Source: Rhodocyclaceae bacterium
GTDB lineage: Bacteria; Pseudomonadota; Gammaproteobacteria; Burkholderiales; Rhodocyclaceae
Direction of reading: 5' to 3'
Length of the DNA: 64,000 nucleotides
NCBI GenBank assembly: GCA_016718525.1
Contig: JADKDD010000002.1
Span: forward strand, 186,001-250,000
The position numbers and the translations under genes were made by a program. The first letter of the stretch is position 1, and each line of letters starts with the position of its first letter. Positions 18,173 through 27,806 of the stretch are shown here, one piece after another. A model generated the notes under the pieces. It was not told where the DNA came from, searched no databases, and worked only from the letters and a program-made list of their open reading frames with translations.

Positions 18173-21022
18173 ATGGAACTGGCCAAAAGTTTTGAACCTG
18201 CCGAAATTGAGCGTCACTGGTATCCGATCTGGGAGGCGGGTGGTTACTTTGCCGCCGGTCTTGATTCGGCAAGGCAGGACAATTTTTGTATTTTGCTGCC
18301 GCCACCCAATGTCACGGGAACCTTGCACATGGGGCATGGTTTCAATCAGTCCATCATGGACTCGCTCACTCGCTATCACCGCATGCGCGGCGCCAACACG
18401 CTTTGGCAGCCGGGTACCGACCATGCGGGAATCGCGACGCAGATAGTGGTTGAGCGTCAGCTTGATGCTCAAGGAATATCGCGACGCGAATTGGGTAGGG
18501 AAAAGTTTCTGGAAAAAGTCTGGGAGTGGAAAGAGTACTCCGGCAATACGATTACCAAGCAAATGCGGCGCCTGGGCACCTCCCCCGATTGGTCCCGCGA
18601 ACGTTTCACCATGGATGCCGGACTATCTAAAACCGTTACCGAGACCTTCGTCAAACTGTATCGCGATGGCCTGATCTATCGCGGCAAGCGGTTGGTTAAC
18701 TGGGATCCGAAGCTGCTAACTGCCGTTTCCGATTTGGAAGTGGTGCAGGAAGAGCGCGATGGATTCATGTGGCACATCCTGTATCCTTTTTCGGATGGAC
18801 CGATCGATGGAGTGCGCGGCATGCATATCGCCACGACACGTCCGGAAACGATGCTCGCCGACGGTGCTCTTGCAGTGCATCCGGACGACACGCGCTATCA
18901 GCACCTGGTCGGCAAGTTCGTCGATTTGCCGCTGTGTGATCGCAAGATTCCGGTGATCGCCGATAGTTTCGTTGATCCGGAATTTGGCAGCGGCTGCGTC
19001 AAGATCACCGGCGCGCATGACTTCAACGACTATGCCTGTGCCCAGCGGCATCAGCTTGAGATGATCACGATTTTTACGCTCGACGCCAAGCTCAATGACA
19101 ATGCGCCGGTGGCCTATCGCGGCATGGATCGCTACGAATGCCGCAAGGCGGTGTTGACCGACCTGGAAGCTATTGGCTTTCTCGAAAAGGCGGTACCGCA
19201 CAAGAACACCGTACCGGTGGGTGACCGCACCGGGTCCGTGATTGAACCGATGCTGACCGATCAATGGTTCGTCGCAATGAGCAAGGCGGGTCCGGACGGA
19301 ACCAGTATCGTCGGCAAAGCGATCGACTGCGTGGCATCCGGCGAGATCAAGTTCGTGCCCGAAAACTGGGTTAATACCTACAACCAATGGCTGGGCAATA
19401 TTCAGGATTGGTGCATATCGCGGCAGCTTTGGTGGGGTCATCAAATTCCGGCTTGGTACACCGATGATGGGCGAATTTATGTGGCGCATGATCAGACGGA
19501 GGCAAGCGCGCTGGCAACAGCCGATGGTTATACGGGGACCTTGCGGCGCGACGAAGACGTGCTTGACACGTGGTTTTCGTCTGCGATGTGGCCGTTTTCA
19601 ACACTCGATTGGACACCGGAATGGCCGGCAAAATCCAATCCGGCGCTGGACTTGTTTCTGCCGTCGACAGTCCTGGTGACGGGTTTTGACATCATCTTCT
19701 TCTGGGTGGCAAGAATGGTGATGATGACCAAACACATCACCGGGAAGATCCCCTTTCATCACGTCTATGTCCATGGCCTGATCCGCGACGCGGAAGGCCA
19801 AAAGATGAGCAAGTCGAAAGGCAATGTGCTCGACCCGATCGATCTGATCGACGGTATCAGCGTTGACGAGCTGGTAAAAAAACGCACAGTGGGTTTGATG
19901 TATCCCAAAGATGCGCCGAAGATCGAGAAGCGCACCCGCAAGGACTATCCAAATGGCATTCCGGCTTTCGGTACGGATGCACTGCGCTTCACGTTTCTAA
20001 GCCTTGCCAGTCCCGGTCGCGATATCAAGTTTGATATGCAGCGCTGTGAGGGTTATCGCAATTTTTGCAACAAGTTGTGGAACGCGACGCGCTTTGTATT
20101 GATGAATTGCGAGGGTCAGGATTGCGGTTTGGAGAATCACGACAGCAGTGCCTGCGGCGAAGGCGGTAGTTTGAATTTTTCCCGGGCTGACCGCTGGATT
20201 GTCAGTCAATTGCAGCGCGTCGAAGCCGACGTTGCCAAGCACTTTGCCGATTACCGGTTTGACCAGCTGGCGAAGGCAATCTACGAATTTGTCTGGGACG
20301 AGTATTGCGACTGGTATCTGGAGCTCGCCAAAGTTCAAATTCAAATCGGCACCGCGGCACAACAGCGCGCGACACGCCGCACGCTGTTGCGCGTTTTGGA
20401 AACGATACTGCGTTTGGCGCACCCGCTCATTCCATTTATTACTGAAGAACTGTGGCAAAAAGTTGCTCCGGTTGCCGGACGCATCGAGGCCGGAGCAAGC
20501 GCAACCATCATGACGCAGCCCTATCCCAAGGCCGATCTGTCGCGCTGCGACGAGACTGCGGACGCTTGGGTTAATCAGTTGAAGGCCATGGTAAACGCCT
20601 GTCGCAGTTTGCGCGGCGAGATGAAGTTGTCGCCCGCACAAAAAGTACCGTTGATCGGCAGTGGCAGCACAGTGCTGGAGAACGAAGCATTGGTAAGTTA
20701 TGCGCCCTACCTCGCAGCGTTGGCCCGACTCGCCGAGGTCACCGCCGTCGAGGCGCTACCGGATTCTGATGCGCCTGTTCAAATCGTCGGCAACTTCCGG
20801 CTGATGCTGAAAATAGAGATCAATCTTGCCGATGAAAAACTGCGCCTGAGCAAAGAGATTGAGCGAGTGAGTGGCGAGATTGGCAAGGCAGAAAATAAAC
20901 TCGGTAGCGAGAGCTTCGTTGCCCGCGCCCCCGCTCAGGTGGTCGCTGTCGAGCGCGAGCGTCTGGCCGGATTCATTGCGTTGCACGAGAAACTGGTTAG
21001 CCAACTGGCGCGACTCGGCTGA
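18173..21022 (+). CDS. valS: Valyl-tRNA synthetase
   Basis: A class I aminoacyl-tRNA synthetase of 949 residues. It has the HIGH-type LHMGH at residues 51-55 after PPPNVTGT, CP1 editing-domain motifs (TTRPETMLAD, DPEFGSGCVKITGAHDFNDY), the KMSKS loop at residues 544-548 and a C-terminal coiled coil from about residue 870. It charges tRNA-Val. ATG 18173 (MELAKSFEP) is preferred over a GTG nine bases upstream. Confidence 0.97.
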   Translation: MELAKSFEPAEIERHWYPIWEAGGYFAAGLDSARQDNFCILLPPPNVTGTLHMGHGFNQSIMDSLTRYHRMRGANTLWQPGTDHAGIATQIVVERQLDAQGISRRELGREKFLEKVWEWKEYSGNTITKQMRRLGTSPDWSRERFTMDAGLSKTVTETFVKLYRDGLIYRGKRLVNWDPKLLTAVSDLEVVQEERDGFMWHILYPFSDGPIDGVRGMHIATTRPETMLADGALAVHPDDTRYQHLVGKFVDLPLCDRKIPVIADSFVDPEFGSGCVKITGAHDFNDYACAQRHQLEMITIFTLDAKLNDNAPVAYRGMDRYECRKAVLTDLEAIGFLEKAVPHKNTVPVGDRTGSVIEPMLTDQWFVAMSKAGPDGTSIVGKAIDCVASGEIKFVPENWVNTYNQWLGNIQDWCISRQLWWGHQIPAWYTDDGRIYVAHDQTEASALATADGYTGTLRRDEDVLDTWFSSAMWPFSTLDWTPEWPAKSNPALDLFLPSTVLVTGFDIIFFWVARMVMMTKHITGKIPFHHVYVHGLIRDAEGQKMSKSKGNVLDPIDLIDGISVDELVKKRTVGLMYPKDAPKIEKRTRKDYPNGIPAFGTDALRFTFLSLASPGRDIKFDMQRCEGYRNFCNKLWNATRFVLMNCEGQDCGLENHDSSACGEGGSLNFSRADRWIVSQLQRVEADVAKHFADYRFDQLAKAIYEFVWDEYCDWYLELAKVQIQIGTAAQQRATRRTLLRVLETILRLAHPLIPFITEELWQKVAPVAGRIEAGASATIMTQPYPKADLSRCDETADAWVNQLKAMVNACRSLRGEMKLSPAQKVPLIGSGSTVLENEALVSYAPYLAALARLAEVTAVEALPDSDAPVQIVGNFRLMLKIEINLADEKLRLSKEIERVSGEIGKAENKLGSESFVARAPAQVVAVERERLAGFIALHEKLVSQLARLG

Positions 21023-21042
21023 TAAATCACGCCCCGAACGCG

Positions 21043-21113
21043 GGCGTACTGCCAGTTAGTGCTGACATTACAGGGAGGCCGAAAGGCCGGAAGTGCCCCG
21101 AAGAGGGTACGCC
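21043..21113. terminator. Structured region between valS and the TusA-like gene
   Basis: Between the two convergent genes lies an outer 7-bp stem, GGCGTAC (21043-21049) with GTACGCC (21107-21113). It encloses a GNRA-type tetraloop hairpin, GGCC-GAAA-GGCC (21077-21088). A diverged copy of the dispersed repeat core (CTGCCAGTTAGTGCTGAC) sits on the left side. It probably acts as a two-way terminator; no clear T-run is present. Confidence 0.45.
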
Positions 21114-21128
21114 AGTTTGCGCTTTTGC

Positions 21129-21365
21129 CTACTTGCGACGCATGTAAAACTCGAACTCTTTATTGTTCTCTGTGCTCGATAGCAAGTCGTTCCCGGTCTG
21201 GCGCGAAAACGCCGCAAAGTCCTTCACCGAACCGGGATCAGTCGCGAGAATTCTCAGCACCTCACCGGACTTAAGTTCAGTCAGCGCTTTCTTCGCGCGC
21301 AGAATCGGCAACGGGCAGTTCAGCCCGCGCGCATCCAGTTCTTTCGTAAATTCCATTGTCGCCAT
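21129..21365 (-). CDS. TusA/SirA-like sulfurtransferase family protein
   Basis: A 78-residue protein with the family motif LDARGLNCPLPILRAKKAL, in which Cys17 of CPxP is the sulfur carrier. It is followed by LKSGEVLRILATDPGSVKDF and ends in FYMRRK, as in the family. TusA-like proteins pass sulfane sulfur for tRNA thiolation or molybdopterin synthesis. Several paralogues exist per genome, so the exact role is open. It is monocistronic and convergent with valS. Confidence 0.88.
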   Translation of the reverse strand: MATMEFTKELDARGLNCPLPILRAKKALTELKSGEVLRILATDPGSVKDFAAFSRQTGNDLLSSTENNKEFEFYMRRK

Positions 21366-21597
21366 GACTCAATTCCTCTCGCATTGTTTTGCCGCACTGA
21401 AGTGTCAAACTCTGTCAGGATGATAAGCTGATCGCTGGATTGCCACATACGGTCCGGTAAAACTCACGGTGCCGGCCTTCGATGTAAACTTGAATACACA
21501 TTGAAAAACCCTCCTAAATATATGTTCCAAAAGCGATTGAACCGCTTTGCCGTGCTATTCTTGTACGCAATACATGCTTTCGACTAAGAGGATTCCT

Positions 21598-23415
21598 TTG
21601 CCGCCTGTCACATTTTCGATACGCGCCACAACCATCGTTGTCGCCGCTGTCATCAGCGCTTGCGGCACAGTACCGACACCAACCCCGTCGTCCGATCATC
21701 TAATGGAAGCGCCTGCGCGCGCGACAACTACAGTTTCCAGCATCCCGCCGCTGGTTAACGCCAATGCCACAGTGCAACGTCCGAAGCCGGCCGCGAAAGT
21801 TGAAACTTATTCGGTGTCGGTCAGAAACGTTCCGGTAGGCGAATTATTGTTTGCACTTTCGCGCGATGCGAAACTCAACATCGACTTGCATCCGGGGATC
21901 GAAGGCACGGTGTCGATCAACGCTATCGACCAAACCTTGCAGCAGATATTGACGCGGCTGTCGAAGCAGGTTGACATGCGCTGGGAGCTCAACGGCCCGA
22001 ATCTCGCCATCATGCCGGATACGCCATTCTTGCGTACCTACCGGATTGATTACGTCAACATGTCGCGCGACATGAAAACCAAGACAGAAGTCGCCTCTCA
22101 GGTCGGTACGACGACATCTGGTGGCGCTGGTGGCGGTAGCACCAGTATTGAAAGTGCATCAAAAAATAATTTTTGGTTTACCTTGAACAAGAACATCGAG
22201 GACCTGTTGCACGAAACCGACAAAGTGCTACCGGACGGTTCAAGCGAGACCGTGATTGAGAGAAATGAACAACAATCATCGGTCGGTGTTGCCGCACTTG
22301 CGGGCAAGGCGGCGCAGGTTGCCGGACAAAACCCCGGTGCCCAGGCAGGCAGTGGCGCGACCACACAGCAGTCGGGAAATACCGTGGTCAAGCGGTCAAC
22401 GTATCGCGAAGCTGCTTCGGTTATCACGAATCCCGAGGCTGGTGTCATCACTGTCAGAGCAACTGCGCGTCAGCACGAGAAAGTGCAGGAATTTATCGAT
22501 CAAGTACTAAGTTCAACGCGTCGTCAAGTGATGATAGAGGCCACCGTAGTGGAGGTCTTGCTGAACGACGCTTATGACCAAGGAATCAACTGGCAAAGCC
22601 TGCGCGAACTCAGGAACCCGGGCACCGCAGGTTTTTCTGTGGCTAGCCGTGCGACTGGTTTGCCGGTACCCAGTCCGTTTGCATCGTCCGGAACCGCGTT
22701 CTTGCTGAACTATGTCGCACCGGGACTTGGCATTGCGGCGACGGTTTCATTGTTGGAAACATTTGGCAATGTCAAAGTACTTTCAAGCCCCAAGATGAGT
22801 GTCCTGAACAACCAGACGGCCATCATCAAGGTCGTCGACAACATCGTTTACTTCGAGGTGAAATCAGATACCACCAATAACACCAATGGACCATCACAGA
22901 CCACGGTTACCACCACAGCCAAGTCAGTAGCCGTTGGCCTGGTAATGAGCCTCACTCCTCAAGTCAGCGAAAGCAATACGGTCATGCTCAATGTCCGGCC
23001 GGTTATTTCGCGTCAAAACGGCCCTGGCAAGCGTGATCCAAACCCGAGTATTCCGGTCTATATCGAAAATATCGTCCCGGAAATATCGACGCGTGAAATG
23101 GAGTCGATGTTGCGTCTGACCGACGGCGAAATTGCAGTGATGGGCGGTCTGATTACAGATTCCCTCGAATCCGGAACCAGTACCGTCCCCGGCCTTTCCA
23201 ATTTGCCGCTAATTGGTGGAATATTTGATTCACGCAAAGACAGTCATAAAAAGACTGAGCTGGTTATTTTCCTGAAGGCAACGATAATTCGCGACCCGTC
23301 GCTAACTGGCGATTTTCGCGGTTCGGCCAATCAAGCGCCTACCAACGAGTTTTTCAGCAACACCAACGGGCCTAATACGCGCTTGGTCCCGGCGTTCGGG
23401 ACAACAACGCCGTGA
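21598..23415 (+). CDS. mshL: MSHA-type pilus secretin MshL
   Basis: A 605-residue outer-membrane secretin. A lipobox-like end to the signal peptide is seen (VAAVISAC). Then come a STN-type domain (VSVRNVPVGELLFALSRDA), a TTSGGAGGGSTS linker, an N-domain ending in VITVRATARQHEKVQEFIDQVL, and the secretin core with VLSSPKMSVLNNQTAIIKV, TEVIF-like VPEISTREMESMLRL and GLxxxxxxxxxxxVPGLSNLPLIGGIF. I choose the TTG at 21598 because AAGAGG lies six bases upstream and yields a short signal peptide. An ATG at 21574 is the alternative. It is the first gene of the pilus operon and forms the pore for the pilus fibre. Confidence 0.9.
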   Translation: MPPVTFSIRATTIVVAAVISACGTVPTPTPSSDHLMEAPARATTTVSSIPPLVNANATVQRPKPAAKVETYSVSVRNVPVGELLFALSRDAKLNIDLHPGIEGTVSINAIDQTLQQILTRLSKQVDMRWELNGPNLAIMPDTPFLRTYRIDYVNMSRDMKTKTEVASQVGTTTSGGAGGGSTSIESASKNNFWFTLNKNIEDLLHETDKVLPDGSSETVIERNEQQSSVGVAALAGKAAQVAGQNPGAQAGSGATTQQSGNTVVKRSTYREAASVITNPEAGVITVRATARQHEKVQEFIDQVLSSTRRQVMIEATVVEVLLNDAYDQGINWQSLRELRNPGTAGFSVASRATGLPVPSPFASSGTAFLLNYVAPGLGIAATVSLLETFGNVKVLSSPKMSVLNNQTAIIKVVDNIVYFEVKSDTTNNTNGPSQTTVTTTAKSVAVGLVMSLTPQVSESNTVMLNVRPVISRQNGPGKRDPNPSIPVYIENIVPEISTREMESMLRLTDGEIAVMGGLITDSLESGTSTVPGLSNLPLIGGIFDSRKDSHKKTELVIFLKATIIRDPSLTGDFRGSANQAPTNEFFSNTNGPNTRLVPAFGTTTP

Positions 23416-24851
23416 GCCTCTTGATGGACGCCTTGAAAAAGGCGGAAGCGGCAAAGCGTCAGGGGGTCGAAGGTTCACCCGCCTCGGACCAGCCTGCGGG
23501 TGAATCAACTTTAAAAGAACTGACCCTGGAACCGCTCGACTTATCGCTGGAGGCAGAACCAGAGCCATCCTTCGTCAATGCTTCACCAACGCCTGAACCG
23601 GAGCCGGCACCCGCCCACTTGCCAAAACTGCCCGCCAATCTGGGCGGACTGGATGCGGAGTTTGTTGCACATCATGAAGCGCAGAAGGCCGTGTCGAAGC
23701 CCCCCACGCCAGTCAACACAAGCTTTAGCCAGAGCGCAGCTGTTGAAAAACCGGTAAGCCCGGCGCCGCCTGCGCCCGCAGCAAAAAAGGTAAAAGCAAA
23801 CTCCACAGATGCTGCCACGCTAGCCGAGCGAGACGCAGCTCGTAACGTTTTTGATGCCAAAGGCAAAGTGCCTCCAGCAGGCAATAAGAAATTTGCCATT
23901 GCAATGGGCATCTTGACGATATCGGTAACCCTAACGGCTGTCGGTTATTTCTGGTGGCAGTTACAACCCAAGTCCGGGTTCTCTACCAGTGCCGTTGCGG
24001 TCCGCCCTGCCGCACCCCCATCGCCGACTGCACCACCACCGACCACCGCACCTGCTGCGACCACCACAGCGACTCAAACACCTCTGGTTGCAGGATCGCC
24101 AGCGACGCCGACAGCTTCGGTTGCGACTGCCCAGACTGCCCTGGGCGCCGCGAGTAATCCGGCGGCAGCGCTCACACCTGTGCCGGCGCCCGTGCCGATG
24201 CAAGCAGAACGGAAAAAGCGGGCTGAGCCAGTAGATGATGACAATGACATGGTTCGACTCGTCAAGGTCAGCAAATCACCATTGAAAATCAATCCGCTTC
24301 TAACCAGCGGATTTGAAAATTTTAACCGCGGGAATTTTGCCGCCGCAAAAACAGACTACGAATCAGTACTTAAATCAGAGCCGCAGAATACAGAGGCGCT
24401 CCACGGCCTGGCGGCGATTGCCCTGCGCGAAGGCCGCACGAGTCTCGCCGATTATTACTACGAGAGAATATTGGTAGCCGATCCCAAGGACGCGGCTGCG
24501 CTCTCCGCGATGATCAATCTGCATCGACAGAATGATCCGACAACGGCTGAGAGCCGCCTGCAGGCAATTGCTGCTGAGCAGCCCAACTCGGCGAGCACGC
24601 ATTTTGCGCTGGGAAATCTCTACGCTTCTCAAAAGCGCTGGGGTGATGCGCAGCAGGCCTATTTCAAAGCTTATTCTGCAGACGCCGACAATCCGGATAT
24701 TCTTTACAACCTGGCGGTGAGTTTGGAATACTTGAAGCAACCCAAGCTTGCCTATCAGTATTACATGCTTGCCTTGGAGGCGACGGCAAGGCGCCCTGCC
24801 GGATTTGACACAGCTGTCGCTGGCGCACGCGCCGCAGCGTTGAAGCCCTGA
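23412..24851 (+). CDS. mshN: MshN-like TPR membrane protein
   Basis: A 479-residue protein starting at a GTG that overlaps the mshL stop (GTGA). The N-terminus MSLLMDALKKAEAAKR is typical of this pilus-assembly group. A Pro/Ala-rich cytosolic part precedes one transmembrane helix (FAIAMGILTISVTLTAVGYFWW, about residues 158-180). A long Ala/Pro/Thr linker follows, then four or five TPR units (for example NFAAAKTDYESVLKSEPQNTEALHGLA). MshN-type proteins support MSHA assembly in the periplasm. The ATPase MshM, which usually sits between mshL and mshN, is not present. Confidence 0.82.
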   Translation: MSLLMDALKKAEAAKRQGVEGSPASDQPAGESTLKELTLEPLDLSLEAEPEPSFVNASPTPEPEPAPAHLPKLPANLGGLDAEFVAHHEAQKAVSKPPTPVNTSFSQSAAVEKPVSPAPPAPAAKKVKANSTDAATLAERDAARNVFDAKGKVPPAGNKKFAIAMGILTISVTLTAVGYFWWQLQPKSGFSTSAVAVRPAAPPSPTAPPPTTAPAATTTATQTPLVAGSPATPTASVATAQTALGAASNPAAALTPVPAPVPMQAERKKRAEPVDDDNDMVRLVKVSKSPLKINPLLTSGFENFNRGNFAAAKTDYESVLKSEPQNTEALHGLAAIALREGRTSLADYYYERILVADPKDAAALSAMINLHRQNDPTTAESRLQAIAAEQPNSASTHFALGNLYASQKRWGDAQQAYFKAYSADADNPDILYNLAVSLEYLKQPKLAYQYYMLALEATARRPAGFDTAVAGARAAALKP

Positions 24852-24899
24852 CAAAAAAGGCACTTGCCGGCTGCTCAGATGCCGGATAATGTAAGAGAT

Positions 24900-26603
24900 A
24901 TGAACGCCCCAAATAGCCGCCTACCTATCGGACAGCTTCTGATCGTCCAAGGCATCATCAGCGAAGATCAGCTTCGAATCGCGCTGCTTGAGCAGATGAA
25001 AGTCAATCAGCCGGTCGGCAAGTTGCTGGTCGCGCTCGGATTCGTTACTGAAGCCACACTGCGCGATGCACTCGGTGAATCGCTGGGCCAAAAAGCAGTC
25101 AACCTTGATAATTCGCTGGTCGACCCGTCTGCGGTGAAGCTGGTTCCGCGTGAGCTCGCCAAGCGCCATACCCTGCTCCCGCTGGATTACTCTCCGGACG
25201 AACAACGCCTGACTATCGCTATTGCCGACACCAATGACATTGTCGCGATCGACAAATTGCGTGCCTTGTTCAAGCATGAAGTCACTATTGACACATTGCT
25301 GGGCGGCGAAACTGAAATCAATCGCGGGATCGATCAGTACTACGGACATGAACTGTCTATCGATGGCATCCTGCACGAAATTGAAACCGGTGAGGTCGAC
25401 TACCGAAGCATATCGTCAACACTGGATGAATATAGTCAACCGGTCGTGCGCTTGGTCGACGCGTTGCTGACTGACGCTGTCAAGCGGGAAGCTTCGGACG
25501 TACACTTCGAGCCAGAAGCCGGGTTTCTGCGGATTCGCTACCGGATTGACGGAATCCTTCATCAGATTCGTGCGCTTCATAAGTCGTACTGGTCTGCGAT
25601 GGCAGTGCGTATCAAGGTAATGAGTGACATGAATATCGCGGAGACGCGAGCGCCGCAGGACGGTCGGATTTCGCTGAACATCAGCGGCCATGCGGTCGAC
25701 TTCCGGGTTGCGGCACAACCAACCATCCACGGCGAAAATATCGTGCTGCGGATTTTGGATCGCGACAAGGGAATCGTCCCACTGGACGGCTTGGGGCTGG
25801 ACAACACTCAACTGGATTTGTTGAAGCTGATGGTCGCCCGCCCCGAAGGGATCATCCTTGTTACCGGACCGACAGGTAGCGGCAAAACGACCACCTTGTA
25901 TTCTGTGCTCAATCACATTAACGAGGTCGGCGTCAACATCATGACCCTCGAAGATCCGGTTGAGTATCCGATGAGCATGATTCGGCAAACATCGGTGGCT
26001 GAATCTGCCAAACTTGACTTCGCCAATGGCATCCGCTCGATGATGCGGCAAGATCCGGACATCATACTGGTAGGCGAAATCCGTGATCCGGATACCGCCG
26101 AGATGGCGTTCCGCGCCGCCATGACCGGTCACCAGGTGTTTTCCACCCTGCATACCAACTCGGCAATTGGCGCAATCCCACGGCTACTCGACATTGGTGT
26201 TCTCCCCGATATTTTGGCGGGAAACATCATCGGCATCGTCGCGCAGCGCCTTGTTCGCCGACTATGCACCCATTGCCGCAAACCTTACGCCGCCGAGTCT
26301 CACGAATGCAAAGTCCTCGGCGTTGAAGGACCGCGGCCGGCGCCGATAATTTATCGCGCTGCCGGTTGCGATCGTTGTCAGTACCAGGGTTACAAGGGGC
26401 GTATCGCGATTATGGAACTGCTGAGAATCGACGCCGATATTGATTACCTCATTGCCTGCCGCGCAACCGTTCGCGACATCCGCGACGCTGCCATCAAGAA
26501 CGGCTTCCGTACCTTAACGGATGACGGCTTGCGCCGCGTGCTTGACGGGTCAACATCAATCGAAGAAATCGGCCGCGTGGTCGATCTGACTGGGCGGATG
26601 TAA
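24900..26603 (+). CDS. mshE: Pilus assembly ATPase MshE (GspE/PilB family)
   Basis: A 567-residue secretion ATPase. The N-terminal MshEN-type domain begins IGQLLIVQGIISEDQLRIAL, a fold known in relatives to bind c-di-GMP. The ATPase core has Walker A GPTGSGKT at residues 323-330, the Asp box EDPVEYPM, Walker B DIILVGEIRD near residue 387, a His box and a tetracysteine zinc site (CTHC...CDRCQYQGYKGR). ATG 24900 gives the usual family N-terminus; starts at 24864 and 24879 are possible. The presence of a membrane GGDEF gene later in the window fits possible c-di-GMP control, which is inference. Confidence 0.93.
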   Translation: MNAPNSRLPIGQLLIVQGIISEDQLRIALLEQMKVNQPVGKLLVALGFVTEATLRDALGESLGQKAVNLDNSLVDPSAVKLVPRELAKRHTLLPLDYSPDEQRLTIAIADTNDIVAIDKLRALFKHEVTIDTLLGGETEINRGIDQYYGHELSIDGILHEIETGEVDYRSISSTLDEYSQPVVRLVDALLTDAVKREASDVHFEPEAGFLRIRYRIDGILHQIRALHKSYWSAMAVRIKVMSDMNIAETRAPQDGRISLNISGHAVDFRVAAQPTIHGENIVLRILDRDKGIVPLDGLGLDNTQLDLLKLMVARPEGIILVTGPTGSGKTTTLYSVLNHINEVGVNIMTLEDPVEYPMSMIRQTSVAESAKLDFANGIRSMMRQDPDIILVGEIRDPDTAEMAFRAAMTGHQVFSTLHTNSAIGAIPRLLDIGVLPDILAGNIIGIVAQRLVRRLCTHCRKPYAAESHECKVLGVEGPRPAPIIYRAAGCDRCQYQGYKGRIAIMELLRIDADIDYLIACRATVRDIRDAAIKNGFRTLTDDGLRRVLDGSTSIEEIGRVVDLTGRM

Positions 26604-27806
26604 ATGGCACTTTACGCCTATAAGGCCATGACTGATGACGGCAGGCGCGTGTTCGGCAAGCTCGACGCAATCAACTTGATCGACCTTGAAATGCGCTTGA
26701 AGCGGATGGAGTTGGATCTGGTAACCGGGGATCAGCTTAATCCGGGGCGAGCCGGCGGCCGCGCAAAAATCACCCGGCTTGAACTGGTCAATTTTTGTTT
26801 TCACCTGGAGCAGCTTACCCGCGCAGGTGTACCGATTTTGGAAAGTCTCAATGACTTGCGTGATAGCGTTGAAAATCCGCGCTTTCGCGAGATCATTGCC
26901 AGTGTGATTGAGAGTATTGAAGGCGGCAAAGCATTATCGGACGCGCTGGGCGAACATCCCGGTGTCTTTGATGGCGTATTTGTCAATCTGGTGAAATCTG
27001 GCGAAGATACCGGCACCTTGCCTGACGTCCTGAACAACTTGGTGCTGTCGATCAAGTGGCAGGACGAATTGGCGGCCCAAACCAAAAAACTGATCATGTA
27101 CCCTGCCTTCATGAGCGTTGTGGTGGGTGCGGTTGTGATGTTTATGATGATTTACCTGGTGCCAAAAATGGCCGGCTTCATTCGCAGCTCGGGTCAGGAA
27201 CTCCCGATTCAAACCAAGATTCTCATGGCAACCTCCAGCTTTTTTGTCGACTATTGGTATCTCGTGCTGATCGTTCCCGTAATCATCGTCGGCAGCTTGA
27301 TCCTGATAGTTCGCCACAATTCGGTGGCGCGCTATCGTTTCGACGAAATTAAATTGAATATTCCCTATCTCGGCGAGATCCAGCGGAAGATCATTCTTTC
27401 GCGGTTTGCCTCGGTCTTCGCCATGATGTATCAAGCAGGGATAACGATACTGGATTCCATCAAGGCCTGTGAAAACGTGGTTGGCAATCTCGCCGTCCGT
27501 AAAGCCCTGCAGCGCGTATCCGGTTTGATCGGAGAGGGGCAGAACGTCACAGCAGCGTTTCAGACAGCGGGGTTGTTTCCGCCGCTGGTTATCCGCATGA
27601 TCAAGGTAGGTGAAAGTACCGGCGAGCTTGATAAGGCGCTGCGAAATGTGAGCTATTTTTACAATCGCGACGTCAAGGAATCCATTGACCGTGTCCAGTC
27701 GATGATTGAACCGATGATGACAGTGACTGTCGGCGTTATCCTGGGTTGGATCATGCTGGCCGTGATGGGCCCGATGTACGACACAATTACCAAACTTAAG
27801 TTCTAA
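26604..27806 (+). CDS. mshG: Pilus inner-membrane platform protein MshG (GspF/PilC family)
   Basis: A 400-residue type II secretion F-family protein that starts directly after the mshE stop. Two repeated cytoplasmic T2SF domains are visible (FCFHLEQLTRAGVPILESLNDL and RFASVFAMMYQAGITILDSIKA), each followed by hydrophobic spans. The last span is MTVTVGVILGWIMLAVMGPMY. It forms the inner-membrane platform on which MshE acts. Its stop overlaps the next ATG (TAATG). Confidence 0.93.
   Translation: MALYAYKAMTDDGRRVFGKLDAINLIDLEMRLKRMELDLVTGDQLNPGRAGGRAKITRLELVNFCFHLEQLTRAGVPILESLNDLRDSVENPRFREIIASVIESIEGGKALSDALGEHPGVFDGVFVNLVKSGEDTGTLPDVLNNLVLSIKWQDELAAQTKKLIMYPAFMSVVVGAVVMFMMIYLVPKMAGFIRSSGQELPIQTKILMATSSFFVDYWYLVLIVPVIIVGSLILIVRHNSVARYRFDEIKLNIPYLGEIQRKIILSRFASVFAMMYQAGITILDSIKACENVVGNLAVRKALQRVSGLIGEGQNVTAAFQTAGLFPPLVIRMIKVGESTGELDKALRNVSYFYNRDVKESIDRVQSMIEPMMTVTVGVILGWIMLAVMGPMYDTITKLKF

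Noticed and set aside
18716..19489. Open frame opposite valS
   Set aside because: Shadow of valS in a GC-rich region.
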